Assembly (NCBI RefSeq): GCF_003944755.1
Contig: NZ_RWGU01000051.1
Coordinates: 1 to 64,000, forward strand
DNA: 64,000 nucleotides
DNA from: Rhodovulum robiginosum
GTDB lineage: Bacteria > Pseudomonadota > Alphaproteobacteria > Rhodobacterales > Rhodobacteraceae
Direction of reading: 5' to 3'
The position numbers and the translations under genes are program-made. Below are positions 24,478 through 32,895 of this stretch, one piece after another (within the stretch, counting starts at the first letter, position 1; every line of letters begins with the position of its first letter). A model generated the notes under the pieces. It was given only the letters and a program-made list of their open reading frames with translations, was not told where the DNA came from and ran no database searches.

Positions 24478-25068
24478 ATGAAACAACCCCGCGCCTGGCA
24501 GAGGATGCTCTCGGGTCGCCGGCTCGATCTGCTGGACCCGACGCCCGTGGATATCGAGATCGAGGACATCGCCCACGGGCTGGCCTTCGTGGCCCGGTGG
24601 AACGGCCAGACCGAGGGCGACTATGCCTATTCGGTCGCCGAACATTCGCTGCTGGTCGAAGAGATATACGGCAGGTTGGAACCCGAGGCACCGGTGAAAT
24701 GGCGCCTCGCCGCGCTGTTGCACGATGCCCCCGAATACGTGATCGGCGACATGATCTCGCCTGTGAAGGCCGCGGTGGGCCCCGAATACGGGCGCCTGGA
24801 CGAGCGGCTGGCCGCGGCGATCCACATCCGCTTCGGTCTGCCGGCGGCTGTGCCCAAGACGGTGAAAAAAACGATCAAGAAGGCCGACAAGGTGTCGGCC
24901 TGGCTGGAGGCCACGCAGATCGCGGGTTTTTCACAGACCGAGGCTGCGCGATTTTTCAGCCGGCCGCGTCCCGAGTTGGTCGACGGGCTGGCAATCCGGC
25001 TGCGCCCGCCGCTGGAGGTGCGCGCGGCCTACACCGCGCGCCACGCAGACCTGCTGGCGCGGCTTTAG
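24478..25068 (+). CDS. HD-domain phosphohydrolase (YfbR-like)
   Basis: 196 residues with the HD-domain metal site: a His in [10 protein letters not shown], the HDAPEY pair near residue 82, and a later Asp in [12 protein letters not shown]. The spacing resembles YfbR-type 5'-nucleotidases acting on deoxynucleoside monophosphates, but substrate is inferred only from the fold. GGGAGG lies upstream of the ATG at 24478. It is divergent from ahcY across about 108 bases, and its far end faces the hvrB promoter region. The first 40 residues, with Trp-Gln-Arg-Met-Leu-Ser-Gly, are a common N-terminal region in alphaproteobacterial members. Confidence 0.85.
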   Translation: MKQPRAWQRMLSGRRLDLLDPTPVDIEIEDIAHGLAFVARWNGQTEGDYAYSVAEHSLLVEEIYGRLEPEAPVKWRLAALLHDAPEYVIGDMISPVKAAVGPEYGRLDERLAAAIHIRFGLPAAVPKTVKKTIKKADKVSAWLEATQIAGFSQTEAARFFSRPRPELVDGLAIRLRPPLEVRAAYTARHADLLARL

Positions 25069-25365
25069 CCTAATTGCCGAGCCGGCCATCGCCGTTCGAT
25101 CAGGCAAGTGGCCGGCAAGAGCCATTTTTCCTGCCGTCTCTGGTCAGAAACGGCGCAGCCGGGGCCGGGTATTCGTCTCAGCCGGGAGGCCCCGCGATGC
25201 CGTCGGGCGATAGCGGTGATCCTGACGTGCTGCGGTGATCAGCGTTGATGAAAGAATTCCGAACATCTTTTCGCCCTCCTTCTTGGCGGTTGCACCCTCG
25301 CGATACGCCTATGTATGATTCGACGCGAGCCAAGAATTTTTCCACAGTGAAAGCTGTTCTTACAT
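25069..25365. other. Intergenic region upstream of hvrB
   Basis: Nearly 300 bases with no gene. The distal half is more A+T-rich and carries the candidate hvrB promoter. A TTTTCCACA 9-mer at 25338-25346 is one base from the DnaA-box consensus, but it stands alone. Confidence 0.45.
25290..25319 (+). promoter_or_regulatory. Candidate hvrB promoter
   Basis: TTGCAC (25290-25295) and TATGAT (25314-25319) are separated by 18 bases, 46 bases before the hvrB ATG. The -10 element is close to consensus. Confidence 0.45.
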
Positions 25366-26265
25366 ATGACCGATATCGACTGGGCCCGCCTGCCGCCGCT
25401 GACCGCGCTGCGCGCCTTCGAGGCGACGGCGCGGCTGGCCAGCTTCAGCGCGGCGGCGCGGGCGCTGAACGTCACCCATGCGGCCGTCGCCCAGCAGGTG
25501 CGCGCGCTGGAGGAAACGCTGGGGGTGACGCTGGTGCAACGCGATGGGCGCGGCATGACCGTGACGCCCGACGGCGCACAACTGTCTGCCGCGCTGAGCG
25601 AGGGATTCGCGACGATCCAGGACGGCATCGTCGCGCTACAGCAAACGCGCGAGGGCGCACCGCTAAAGGTGTCGCTGACGCCGGCCTTCGCGGAAAACTG
25701 GCTGATGCCGCGGCTGGGGGCGTTCTGGGCGGCCCATCCCGAGACCGAGCTTGCGCTCGTGCCCTCCACGGGGTTGGTCGACCTGCGGCGCGACGGATAC
25801 GACATGGCGATCCGTTATGGCGACGGCGACTGGCCGGGGCTGGAGGTGGCGCCGCTGACGCGCACGCGGTTTGCCGTGGTCGGCACGCCCGAGTTGGTGC
25901 GAAGGGTGACGCGGAGGGGTGGCCGCATCGAAGACCTGGGCGCCCATGGCTGGCTGACCGCGCAGGATTCGCCCGAACAGGACCTCTGGGCCGAGAGTAT
26001 CGGGATGGATTTCCAGCGGACCCATGCCACCGCCTTTCCGACCACCTCGCTGGCGCTGTCGGCGACACGGGCGGGCTATGGGCTGTCGATCCAGCCGATC
26101 GCCCTGGTCGAGGACGACCTTTCCCAGGGGCGGCTCGTCGCGCTATTCGAACAAGAGGCCGAGACGCTGGGCTATTACCTGCTCATGCGGCGCGGGCCGC
26201 AGCGGCGGGCCCTTGCCGATTTCGCAAACTGGCTGCGCCGGGCGGCGCATAGCGACAGGGCCTAG
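25366..26265 (+). CDS. hvrB: LysR-family regulator HvrB-like
   Basis: 299 residues. The N-terminal winged helix-turn-helix (about residues 8-67) reads LRAFEATARLASFSAAARALNVTHAAVAQQVRALEETLG in overlapping parts, a standard LysR DNA-binding domain. The rest is the periplasmic-binding-type effector domain of the GcvA subgroup. In Rhodobacter capsulatus, HvrB is encoded beside regA and activates ahcY and light-harvesting genes under low light; the conserved neighbourhood here (ahcY, regA, senC, regB) is why I use the name. Its stop codon overlaps that of convergent regA in a CTAG. Confidence 0.82.
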   Translation: MTDIDWARLPPLTALRAFEATARLASFSAAARALNVTHAAVAQQVRALEETLGVTLVQRDGRGMTVTPDGAQLSAALSEGFATIQDGIVALQQTREGAPLKVSLTPAFAENWLMPRLGAFWAAHPETELALVPSTGLVDLRRDGYDMAIRYGDGDWPGLEVAPLTRTRFAVVGTPELVRRVTRRGGRIEDLGAHGWLTAQDSPEQDLWAESIGMDFQRTHATAFPTTSLALSATRAGYGLSIQPIALVEDDLSQGRLVALFEQEAETLGYYLLMRRGPQRRALADFANWLRRAAHSDRA

Positions 26266-26816
26266 CGCGGGCTGCGCTTGGCCAGGATGCGCTGCAGCGT
26301 GCGGCGGTGCATGTTCAGCCGGCGCGCGGTCTCGCTGACGTTGCGGTCGCACAGCTCGTAGACCCGCTGGATATGTTCCCAGCGTACCCGGTCGGCCGAC
26401 ATGGGGTTTTCCGGCGGCGGCGGCAGCGCCTCGCCGCTGGCCAGCAGGGCTGCGGTGATGTCGTTGGCATCGGCGGGTTTCGACAGGTAGTCGGTGGCAC
26501 CCACCTTGACCGCGGCCACCGCGGTGGAGATGGCGCCATAACCGGTCAGCACCACGATCCGGGCATCGGGCCGCTTTTCGCGCAGCACCTCGACGACGTC
26601 GAGCCCGTTGCCGTCTTCGAGACGGAGGTCGACCACTGCATAGGCCGGCGGGCGGGCGGTTGCGATCGCCTTGCCGGCGGCAACGGTTTCGGCCGTTTCC
26701 GGCTGGAATCCGCGCTTTTCCATGGCGCGCGCCAGGCGCCTCAAGAACGGCTCGTCATCGTCAACCAAGAGCAGCGACGGGTCCTCGCCGATCTCCCCGA
26801 GTTCGCGGTCCGCCAT
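26262..26816 (-). CDS. regA: Redox response regulator RegA/PrrA (ActR)
   Basis: 184 residues. The receiver domain (about 13-130) has the acidic pocket LLVDDDEPF, the phosphoacceptor Asp at residue 63 (YAVVDLRLEDG), and the conserved Thr and Lys (VLTGYG, LSKPAD). A Pro-rich hinge (SGEALPPPPENP) and a very conserved Fis-type helix-turn-helix (VRWEHIQRVYELCDRNVSETARRLNMHRRTL, split across residues about 143-177) follow. This is the global regulator that activates photosynthesis, respiration and fixation genes when oxygen falls. GGAGGTG is seven bases upstream. It lies 77 bases after senC and converges on hvrB. Confidence 0.97.
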   Translation of the reverse strand: MADRELGEIGEDPSLLLVDDDEPFLRRLARAMEKRGFQPETAETVAAGKAIATARPPAYAVVDLRLEDGNGLDVVEVLREKRPDARIVVLTGYGAISTAVAAVKVGATDYLSKPADANDITAALLASGEALPPPPENPMSADRVRWEHIQRVYELCDRNVSETARRLNMHRRTLQRILAKRSPR

Positions 26817-26893
26817 GCGGCACCTCCAGAACTGTTTTTATTTGCCTTCCCCGCGTTTTAAGACGTTATGCGGGATGGGTCAATTTACCTCAC

Positions 26894-27517
26894 TCATTTC
26901 GCATCGACGAAGCACGCGACTCGGTCTGCCAGCTCTTCGGGCGTGAGGTCGCGCCTGAAGAATTCCACGAAGCCGATCTCGGGGAAGACGAGATAGGTAA
27001 AGGTGGAATGGTCGATGAGATAGTATTCCTCTTCCGGGTCGCGGATCTTGTAGTAGGTCTTGTAGGCGCGGCTGGCGGCCTTGATCTGCTCGGCGTTGCC
27101 GGTCAGGCCCAGCATGCGCGGGTGCATGTAGTCGGTGAACTCGGCCATCGTCGCGGGCGTGTCGCGCCCCGAATCGACCGAGATGAAGACCGGGGTCACG
27201 TCATAGCCGCGCTCGTCGAGCAGGTAGACGGCCTGGGCATTGCGCGCGGTGTCGAGCGGGCACACGTCGGGGCAGAAGGTGTAGCCGAAATAGACAAGCG
27301 TCGGGCCGGTGATGACGTCCTCGTCCGTCACCGTCTCGCCTGTCTCGCTGACCAGGGTGAACGGCCCGCCGATCTGCCCCGCGCCACCGGCGACCTGGCC
27401 CGAGCGGCACTGGGCAAATCGGTCGGGCTGGCCCTTGGGAAACAGCAGGAAAGCCGCCGCGCCGGCGATCAGAACGGCCGCGCCAGCCACAAGCGCGATC
27501 AGGACAGAACGAGGCAT
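26894..27517 (-). CDS. senC: SCO1/SenC/PrrC copper-binding thioredoxin-like protein
   Basis: 207 residues anchored by one N-terminal membrane helix (about 5-26). The thioredoxin-like domain carries the copper-binding CPDVC motif (Cys82 and Cys86 of FCPDVCP) and the third ligand His170 (in YYLIDHSTFTYLV). Such proteins deliver copper to cytochrome c oxidase, and in the reg locus they affect redox signalling through RegB. The ATG at 27517 has GGAG eight bases upstream; one at 27538 is less well placed. It precedes regA on the same strand and is divergent from regB. Confidence 0.95.
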   Translation of the reverse strand: MPRSVLIALVAGAAVLIAGAAAFLLFPKGQPDRFAQCRSGQVAGGAGQIGGPFTLVSETGETVTDEDVITGPTLVYFGYTFCPDVCPLDTARNAQAVYLLDERGYDVTPVFISVDSGRDTPATMAEFTDYMHPRMLGLTGNAEQIKAASRAYKTYYKIRDPEEEYYLIDHSTFTYLVFPEIGFVEFFRRDLTPEELADRVACFVDAK

Positions 27518-27611
27518 TGGATTACTCCGAGGCTTCATTAGAGCGCATTGATCGACCTTCCGGGCCGGATTAACAAGGGCCAAAGCGGCGCGATCAAGGG
27601 AACAGAGCAGG

Positions 27612-29009
27612 ATGTCCGATACAGGCCTTGGCCCGATTGCGCCGTCCGAGCGCAGCCAGTGGATCCGGCTGCGCACGCTGATATCGCTTCGCTGGATCGC
27701 CATTTGCGGGCAATTGTTTGCAATCGCCGTGGCCAGCACTCAATTCAACCTGCAACTGGAGATCGGCCTGTGCCTGGCCGCCGTGGGCGTTGCGGTCATC
27801 GCCAACCTTATCGCGATCTTCGTCTATCCCGAGAACAAGCGCCTGTCGGAGAACGAGACCGTCCTGACGCTGTTGTTCGATGTGGCGCAGCTGGCCGTCC
27901 TTTTGTTTCTCACCGGCGGGCTGAGCAATCCTTTCGCCCTGCTGATGTTGACGCCGGTGATCATCTCGGCGACCGCCCTGCAATTGCGCTCGACCATTCT
28001 GATGGGCGCAGCGGCGATCGGGCTGACCACCCTGGTGGCGTTCTTCCACCTGCCGCTGATCACCTCCGACGGGACGGTGCTAACCCTGCCCGACATGTTT
28101 CAGTTCGGATTCTGGGCGGCGCTGGTTGTGGGCGTGACCTTTCTCGCGCTCTATGCCGGTTGGGTCACGTCCGAGATCAACTCGATGTCCGACGCGCTGC
28201 TGGCCACGCAGATGGCGCTGGCGCGAGAGCAGAAACTGACCGATCTGGGCGGGGTCGTTGCCGCGGCCGCGCATGAGCTGGGCACGCCGCTGGCCACGAT
28301 CAAGCTGGTCAGCTCCGAACTGGCCGACGATCTGGCCGACCGGCCCGAACAGCGCGAGGACGTGGAACTTATCCGCGACCAGGCCGACCGGTGCCGCGAT
28401 ATCCTGCGCTCGATGGGCCGGGCCGGAAAGGACGATCTGCACATTCATACCGCGCCGCTGGGCTCGGTCATCGACGAGGCGGCCGAGCCGCATCAGGACC
28501 GCGGCAAGAAATTGATCATCACCGTGGCGCCCGGCAACGGCACCAACACGCGCCAGCCGGTGATCCGGCGGCAACCCGAGGTGATCCACGGTTTGCGCAA
28601 CCTCATCCAGAACGCGGTCGATTTCGCCAACACCTCGGTCTGGATCGAGGCCCAGTGGACCGAGGCGGCGCTGACCGTGCGCATCATGGACGACGGTCCG
28701 GGCTATCCGCCGCATCTGATCGGCCGCATCGGCGACCCGTTCGTGCGCCAGCGCAAGAACGACCACGAGGTCAAGAAACGGCCCGAATACGAGGGGATGG
28801 GGCTGGGCCTTTTCATCGCCAAAACCCTGCTGGAACGCTCGGGCGCCGAGCTGAGTTTCGCCAACGGCTCGGACCCGTTCCTCGCCAATTCCGAACAGCC
28901 CGAGCGCAGCGGCGCGGTGGTCGAGGTGATCTGGCCCTTCGACGTGATCGTGCCCGATGCCGACTCGCTGTCGGCGCCCCTGGGCGACAATATGCGCATC
29001 GAGGCCTGA
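27612..29009 (+). CDS. regB: Redox sensor histidine kinase RegB/PrrB
   Basis: 465 residues. Six membrane helices fill residues about 25-185 and include the ubiquinone-binding motif GGLSNPF at residues 102-108. The dimerisation domain has the phosphoacceptor His221 in AAAHELGTPLATIK and the redox-active Cys261 in DRCRDILRSMG, the residue known to control RegB. The ATP-binding domain has LRNLIQNAVDFA, DDGPGYP and GMGLGLFIAKTLLERSGA. It phosphorylates RegA when the respiratory chain is reduced. It is divergent from senC across 94 bases and is followed by a DivL-like gene. Confidence 0.98.
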   Translation: MSDTGLGPIAPSERSQWIRLRTLISLRWIAICGQLFAIAVASTQFNLQLEIGLCLAAVGVAVIANLIAIFVYPENKRLSENETVLTLLFDVAQLAVLLFLTGGLSNPFALLMLTPVIISATALQLRSTILMGAAAIGLTTLVAFFHLPLITSDGTVLTLPDMFQFGFWAALVVGVTFLALYAGWVTSEINSMSDALLATQMALAREQKLTDLGGVVAAAAHELGTPLATIKLVSSELADDLADRPEQREDVELIRDQADRCRDILRSMGRAGKDDLHIHTAPLGSVIDEAAEPHQDRGKKLIITVAPGNGTNTRQPVIRRQPEVIHGLRNLIQNAVDFANTSVWIEAQWTEAALTVRIMDDGPGYPPHLIGRIGDPFVRQRKNDHEVKKRPEYEGMGLGLFIAKTLLERSGAELSFANGSDPFLANSEQPERSGAVVEVIWPFDVIVPDADSLSAPLGDNMRIEA

Positions 29010-29028
29010 GCCCCCGCGCCCCGTCGCG

Positions 29029-29043
29029 TTAAGCATGTCTTAA
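29029..29043. promoter_or_regulatory. Perfect CtrA box upstream of the DivL-like gene
   Basis: TTAA-GCATGTC-TTAA followed by CC: both half-sites match the CtrA consensus exactly with the correct 7-base spacer. It is 51 bases before the GTG of the PAS protein and just after the regB stop codon. Confidence 0.68.
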
Positions 29044-29094
29044 CCATTCCCGCGATTTCCTTGCCGCAGCCAATGACCGGGACGGAGCGGCCAT

Positions 29095-30654
29095 GTGACC
29101 GAGGGCTGGGCCTTCACCGCAATTCTGTTCGCCAGCTCTTTCGCCGCGGCGGTGGGCGCCTTGCTGCTGGTTGCGCGCCTTCCGGCGCGGTTGATCGCGT
29201 GCGGCACGCCCCCGCCCGACATGCTGATCGAGGACACCGTGTTCCTGTTTGAAGGCGACCGGCTGGTCGATGCGTCACCCGCGGCGTCGCGCCTGCTGGC
29301 GCAGGGGCCACCGGGCATGGGCGACCGCGCGCGGCTGATGGCGCTGCTGGTTCCGCGCTTTCCCGCCCTGCCCGGCGCATTGGACGATCTGCGCGAGACC
29401 GGCCTGGCCGTGCTGGACGAGGCCGGCGGACCGGCGCGTTTGCGGCTGCGGCAGGCGGGCGGCGCGATCCGGCTGTCGCTGCTGGAGCGGGGCGTGGGCG
29501 GCGACGGCGCGGCCGGGCGCGCGCTGCTGGACGAGCTGGCGCAGCTGCGCGCGCTTGTCGACGGTGCGCCCGCGCTTGCCTGGCGCGAGGACGGGCGCGG
29601 CGCGGTGGTCTGGGCCAACAGGGCCTATCTGGACCATATGGGGCTGGCCCGGGCGGACGGGGCGGGACTGGTCTGGCCGCTGCCCAACCTGTTTCGCGTC
29701 TCGGGCCAGGATGCCGGCAGCGACGACGCGCCGCGGCGCGTCTCGCTCACCCTGCCCGACGGCAAGGCGCGCTGGTTCGACCTTTCCCGCCAGCCCGAGG
29801 CGGGCGGAACGCTCTGCTTCGCCCAGCCTGCCGATGCCGCCGTACGCGCGGAATCGGCGCTGGGCGAGTTTCACCAGACGCTTACCAAGACCTTCGCCGA
29901 TCTGCCGATCGGCCTGGCCGTGTTCAACCGCGCCCGGCAACTGGTGCTGTTCAACCCTGCCCTTGCCGAGCTGTGCGCGCTGGAGCCCGAGTTCCTGACC
30001 GCCCGGCCCCGGCTCGGCGATATGCTGGACCGGCTACGGGAAAAGCGGATGATGCCCGAGCAGAAGGACTATCCGGCCTGGCGCGATGCCATCACCCGGC
30101 TGGAAAAGGACGCCGCCAGCGGCGGCTACGAGGAAACCTGGAGCCTGCCCTCGGGGCTGACCTACCGCGTGACGGGGCGGCCGCACCCGGACGGGGCCAT
30201 CGCGTTCCTGTTTCAGGACATCAGCGGCGAGATCGCGCTGACCCGGCGGTTCCGGGCAGAGATGGAGACCGGCCAGGCGGTCCTGGACGGCCTGCCAGAG
30301 GCGATCGCGGTGTTCGACGCCGCCGGCGTGCTGGTGGCAGCGAATGCCGCCTATACGCGGCTCTGGGGGCAGGACCCCAACGAATGCCTTGGCCAGATCG
30401 GGCTGGCAGAGGCCGGCGCGTTGTGGCAGGCGCGCTGCCAGACCGACGCCGCGTGGTCGGCGATGCAGGCCGCGCTGTGGCAGATCGACCGGCGCGCGGG
30501 CTGGCAGGGCGCGCTGACGCTCAGGGACGGCGCGGTGATGTCCGGCCGGATCGCCCCGCTGGCCGGCGGCGCGCGGCTGGTGGCGTTTGGCGGCGCCGGG
30601 GACGGGTCGGCAGCCGACGCGCCGGCCCCTGCGCTTTCTTCGCACGATGCCTGA
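29095..30654 (+). CDS. divL: DivL-like PAS-domain protein without a kinase domain
   Basis: 519 residues from a GTG with GGAG seven bases upstream. One N-terminal membrane helix (about 5-28) precedes a globular region and at least three PAS-like modules, near residues 145-240, 265-385 and 390-490. The clearest is in FADLPIGLAVFNRARQLVLFN, then the PAS core LDGLPEAIAVFDAAGVLVAANAAYTRLWG in overlapping parts. No His-box or HATPase domain follows; the protein simply ends. Rhodobacteraceae DivL, a controller of the CckA-ChpT-CtrA pathway, is a PAS protein of this kind and size, and a perfect CtrA box lies upstream. The name is therefore probable, not proven. It precedes tsaE. Confidence 0.6.
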   Translation: MTEGWAFTAILFASSFAAAVGALLLVARLPARLIACGTPPPDMLIEDTVFLFEGDRLVDASPAASRLLAQGPPGMGDRARLMALLVPRFPALPGALDDLRETGLAVLDEAGGPARLRLRQAGGAIRLSLLERGVGGDGAAGRALLDELAQLRALVDGAPALAWREDGRGAVVWANRAYLDHMGLARADGAGLVWPLPNLFRVSGQDAGSDDAPRRVSLTLPDGKARWFDLSRQPEAGGTLCFAQPADAAVRAESALGEFHQTLTKTFADLPIGLAVFNRARQLVLFNPALAELCALEPEFLTARPRLGDMLDRLREKRMMPEQKDYPAWRDAITRLEKDAASGGYEETWSLPSGLTYRVTGRPHPDGAIAFLFQDISGEIALTRRFRAEMETGQAVLDGLPEAIAVFDAAGVLVAANAAYTRLWGQDPNECLGQIGLAEAGALWQARCQTDAAWSAMQAALWQIDRRAGWQGALTLRDGAVMSGRIAPLAGGARLVAFGGAGDGSAADAPAPALSSHDA

Positions 30655-30696
30655 TCGCGGCTTGCGGGCAGCGGACCCGGCGGTAAAACTGCGCCC

Positions 30697-31200
30697 ATGA
30701 CCGGCGGCTTTCCCCTGACGGTAATGCTCGGCTCGGAGGCCGACACCGCCGCGCTGGCCGCGCGGCTGGGCGCGGTGCTGGGCGCAGGCGACGTGGTACT
30801 CCTGCAGGGTCCGATCGGCGCGGGCAAGACAGCCTTTGCCCGGGCGCTGATCCAGTCGCGCCAGGCCGCGCTTGGGCCGGTCGAGGACGTGCCCTCGCCC
30901 ACCTTCACACTGGTCCAGAGCTACCGCGCCGGCGAGTTGGAAATCCTTCACGCCGATCTTTATCGTCTGTCGCACCCCGACGAGGCGCTGGAGCTGGGGC
31001 TGGAGGACGGGTTCGAGACCGCGCTCTGCCTCGTGGAATGGCCAGAGCGGCTGGGCAGCCTCGCGCCCGAGGGGGCGCTCTGGCTGCGCTTTGCACCGGG
31101 CGATGGACCCGACGAACGGCGGCTGACTGTCGAAAGCGACGGTTTTTCCCGCGCCGCCGCGGTGCGCGGCGCGCTTGAAACGGTGCGCCACGATGCCTGA
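30697..31200 (+). CDS. tsaE: tRNA threonylcarbamoyladenosine biosynthesis ATPase TsaE
   Basis: 167 residues. TsaE is the P-loop ATPase that resets the TsaBD complex during t6A37 synthesis. Walker A GPIGAGKT is at residues 38-45, the family-specific VPSPTFTLVQ block follows near residue 70, and HADLYRL and the LVEWPERLG motif complete the set. It starts 42 bases after the DivL-like gene, and its end overlaps amgK by eight bases. Its partner TsaD is encoded 12 kb away in this window. The tsaE-amgK-murU order is common in alphaproteobacteria. Confidence 0.96.
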   Translation: MTGGFPLTVMLGSEADTAALAARLGAVLGAGDVVLLQGPIGAGKTAFARALIQSRQAALGPVEDVPSPTFTLVQSYRAGELEILHADLYRLSHPDEALELGLEDGFETALCLVEWPERLGSLAPEGALWLRFAPGDGPDERRLTVESDGFSRAAAVRGALETVRHDA

Positions 31201-32221
31201 CCGCCAGGCGCTGAGCGCAGCCTTTCTGGAGCGCGCGGGCTGGGGCGGCGCCCTGCGGGGGCCGCTCGCCGGCGATGCCTCGCATCGCCGCTACGACCGG
31301 CTGACCCGCCCCGACACCGGCGAAAGCGCGGTGTTGATGGACGCCCCGCCCGACACCGGCGAAGACGTGCGCCCCTTTACCGCCATCGCCAGGCATCTCT
31401 CGGCGCATGGCCTGTCGGCCCCGGCGATCCTGGCCGAGGATGAGGGGCACGGCTTTGTCCTGATGGAGGATTTCGGCGACGGGCTGTTCGCGCGGCTGCT
31501 GGAGCGGGACGAGGCCGACGAAACCGCCCTTTATGCCGCGGCGACCGACCTGCTGAGCGCGCTGCACAAGGCGCCGCTGCCGCCCGACCTGGGCCATTAC
31601 GACCCGGCGAAGATGGCCGATCTGGCCTGCCTTGCCTTCGACTGGTACCTCGCCGGGTCCGGCACGCCCGTTCCGGCGGCCCGGCGTGCAGCGATTTCGG
31701 CCGAGTTAGAGACGGTCCTGGCCCGGCTCTGCCGCGGCCCCGAGGTGATGGTGCTGCGCGACTATCACGCGGAAAACCTGATCTGGCTGCCGGGGCGCGA
31801 CGGGGTCGCACGGGTCGGGCTGCTCGATTTCCAGGATGCGCTGGGCGGGCACCCGGCCTACGATCTGGTCTCGCTCTTGTGGGACGCGCGGCGCGATGTG
31901 CCCGAGGCGCTGCAAGAGGCGATGCTCGCCCGCTACCTTGTCGAGACGGGGCAGCCCAAGGCCGAGTTTCGCACCGCCTTTGCCGCGCTGGGCGTTCAGC
32001 GCAACCTGCGCATTCTCGGTGTCTTCGCGCGGCTTTGCCTGCGCGATGGCAAGCCGGGCTACCTCGACCTGCTGCCCCGGGTCTGGGGCCACCTGCAACG
32101 CGGCCTCGCCCATCCCGCCCTTGCACCTTTGAAGGCGGGCGCGCTTGCCGCCCTGCCCCCGCCCACGCCCGCCCTGTGCCAGACGATCCGAGAAAAATGC
32201 GCGACACGCCCGACGCCCTGA
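31193..32221 (+). CDS. amgK: Aminoglycoside-phosphotransferase-fold sugar kinase AmgK
   Basis: 342 residues with the APH kinase fold. The catalytic loop is RDYHAENLIWL, and the magnesium-binding segment is LLDFQDALGGHPAYDLVSLL. Together with the neighbouring MurU this marks it as AmgK, which phosphorylates N-acetylmuramate (and N-acetylglucosamine) at the anomeric carbon in the cell-wall recycling route that bypasses early MurA/MurB steps. The ATG at 31193 overlaps tsaE by eight bases; an ATG 18 bases earlier is also in frame. The end overlaps murU by 25 bases. Confidence 0.88.
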   Translation: MPDRQALSAAFLERAGWGGALRGPLAGDASHRRYDRLTRPDTGESAVLMDAPPDTGEDVRPFTAIARHLSAHGLSAPAILAEDEGHGFVLMEDFGDGLFARLLERDEADETALYAAATDLLSALHKAPLPPDLGHYDPAKMADLACLAFDWYLAGSGTPVPAARRAAISAELETVLARLCRGPEVMVLRDYHAENLIWLPGRDGVARVGLLDFQDALGGHPAYDLVSLLWDARRDVPEALQEAMLARYLVETGQPKAEFRTAFAALGVQRNLRILGVFARLCLRDGKPGYLDLLPRVWGHLQRGLAHPALAPLKAGALAALPPPTPALCQTIREKCATRPTP

Positions 32222-32895
32222 TGCTGTTTGCCGCCGGGCTCGGCACCCGGATGCGGCCGCTTACCGATGCGCGGCCCAAGCCGCTGATCGAAGTCGCCGG
32301 CCGCACGCTGATCGACCACGCGCTGGAACAGGCGCGGGGCGTGCCGCTGGCCCGGATCGTGGCCAACGCGCATTACAGGTCCGGCCAGCTCGCCGCGCAT
32401 CTGGAGGGACGACCGGGCGTCGCGCTTTCGCGCGAAGACGATCTCTTGCGCGATACCGGTGGCGGTCTGCGCCATGCGCTGCCGCTCTTGGGCGAGGGGC
32501 CGGTTTTCGCCATGAACACCGATGCGGTCTGGACGGGCCCCGGCGCGCTGGCCCAGCTCGCCGAGGCCTGGGACCCGGCGCAGATGGATGCGCTGTTGCT
32601 GCTGGTGCCACGGGCGGCGGCGCGCAGCCATGCCGGCGCGGGCGATTTCACGATGGATGCGGCGGGCCGGCTGCGCCGCGGGCCGGGCCATGTCTACACC
32701 GGCGCGCAAATCCTGCGCACCGAGCGGCTGGCCGCCATGTCAGAGCCGGTCTTTTCGCTCAACGCTGTGTGGGATGCGATGGCCGCCGTGGGGCGGCTGT
32801 TCGGCGCGCTGCATTGCGGGCTCTGGTGCGACGTGGGCCGGCCCGAAAGCATCGCGGTCGCCGAGGCGATGCTGGCGGAGGCGGGCAATGCTTGA
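32197..32895 (+). CDS. murU: N-acetylmuramate alpha-1-phosphate uridylyltransferase MurU
   Basis: 232 residues of nucleotidyltransferase fold. The signature is at the N-terminus: LMLFAAGLGTRMRPLT followed by KPLIEVAGRTLIDHAL. Other family marks are EDDLLRDTGGGLRHAL and FAMNTDAVW (metal-binding Asp). The C-terminus has CDVGRPESIAVAEAML. MurU makes UDP-MurNAc from MurNAc-1-phosphate provided by AmgK. The ATG at 32197 lies inside the end of amgK, with AGAAAA just upstream and no strong Shine-Dalgarno, so it is likely translated by coupling. The end overlaps addB by eight bases. Confidence 0.93.
   Translation: MRDTPDALMLFAAGLGTRMRPLTDARPKPLIEVAGRTLIDHALEQARGVPLARIVANAHYRSGQLAAHLEGRPGVALSREDDLLRDTGGGLRHALPLLGEGPVFAMNTDAVWTGPGALAQLAEAWDPAQMDALLLLVPRAAARSHAGAGDFTMDAAGRLRRGPGHVYTGAQILRTERLAAMSEPVFSLNAVWDAMAAVGRLFGALHCGLWCDVGRPESIAVAEAMLAEAGNA

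Noticed and set aside
25338-25346. TTTTCCACA upstream of hvrB as a DnaA box marking an origin
   Set aside because: A single one-mismatch 9-mer without clustering or origin gene context. The maf-hemJ interval is much better supported.
28990-29030. A regB-divL fusion or a missing kinase domain caused by frameshift after 30654
   Set aside because: The DivL-like gene ends at a normal TGA. The next 42 bases lead straight into tsaE, and no HisKA or ATPase remnants are visible in other frames.
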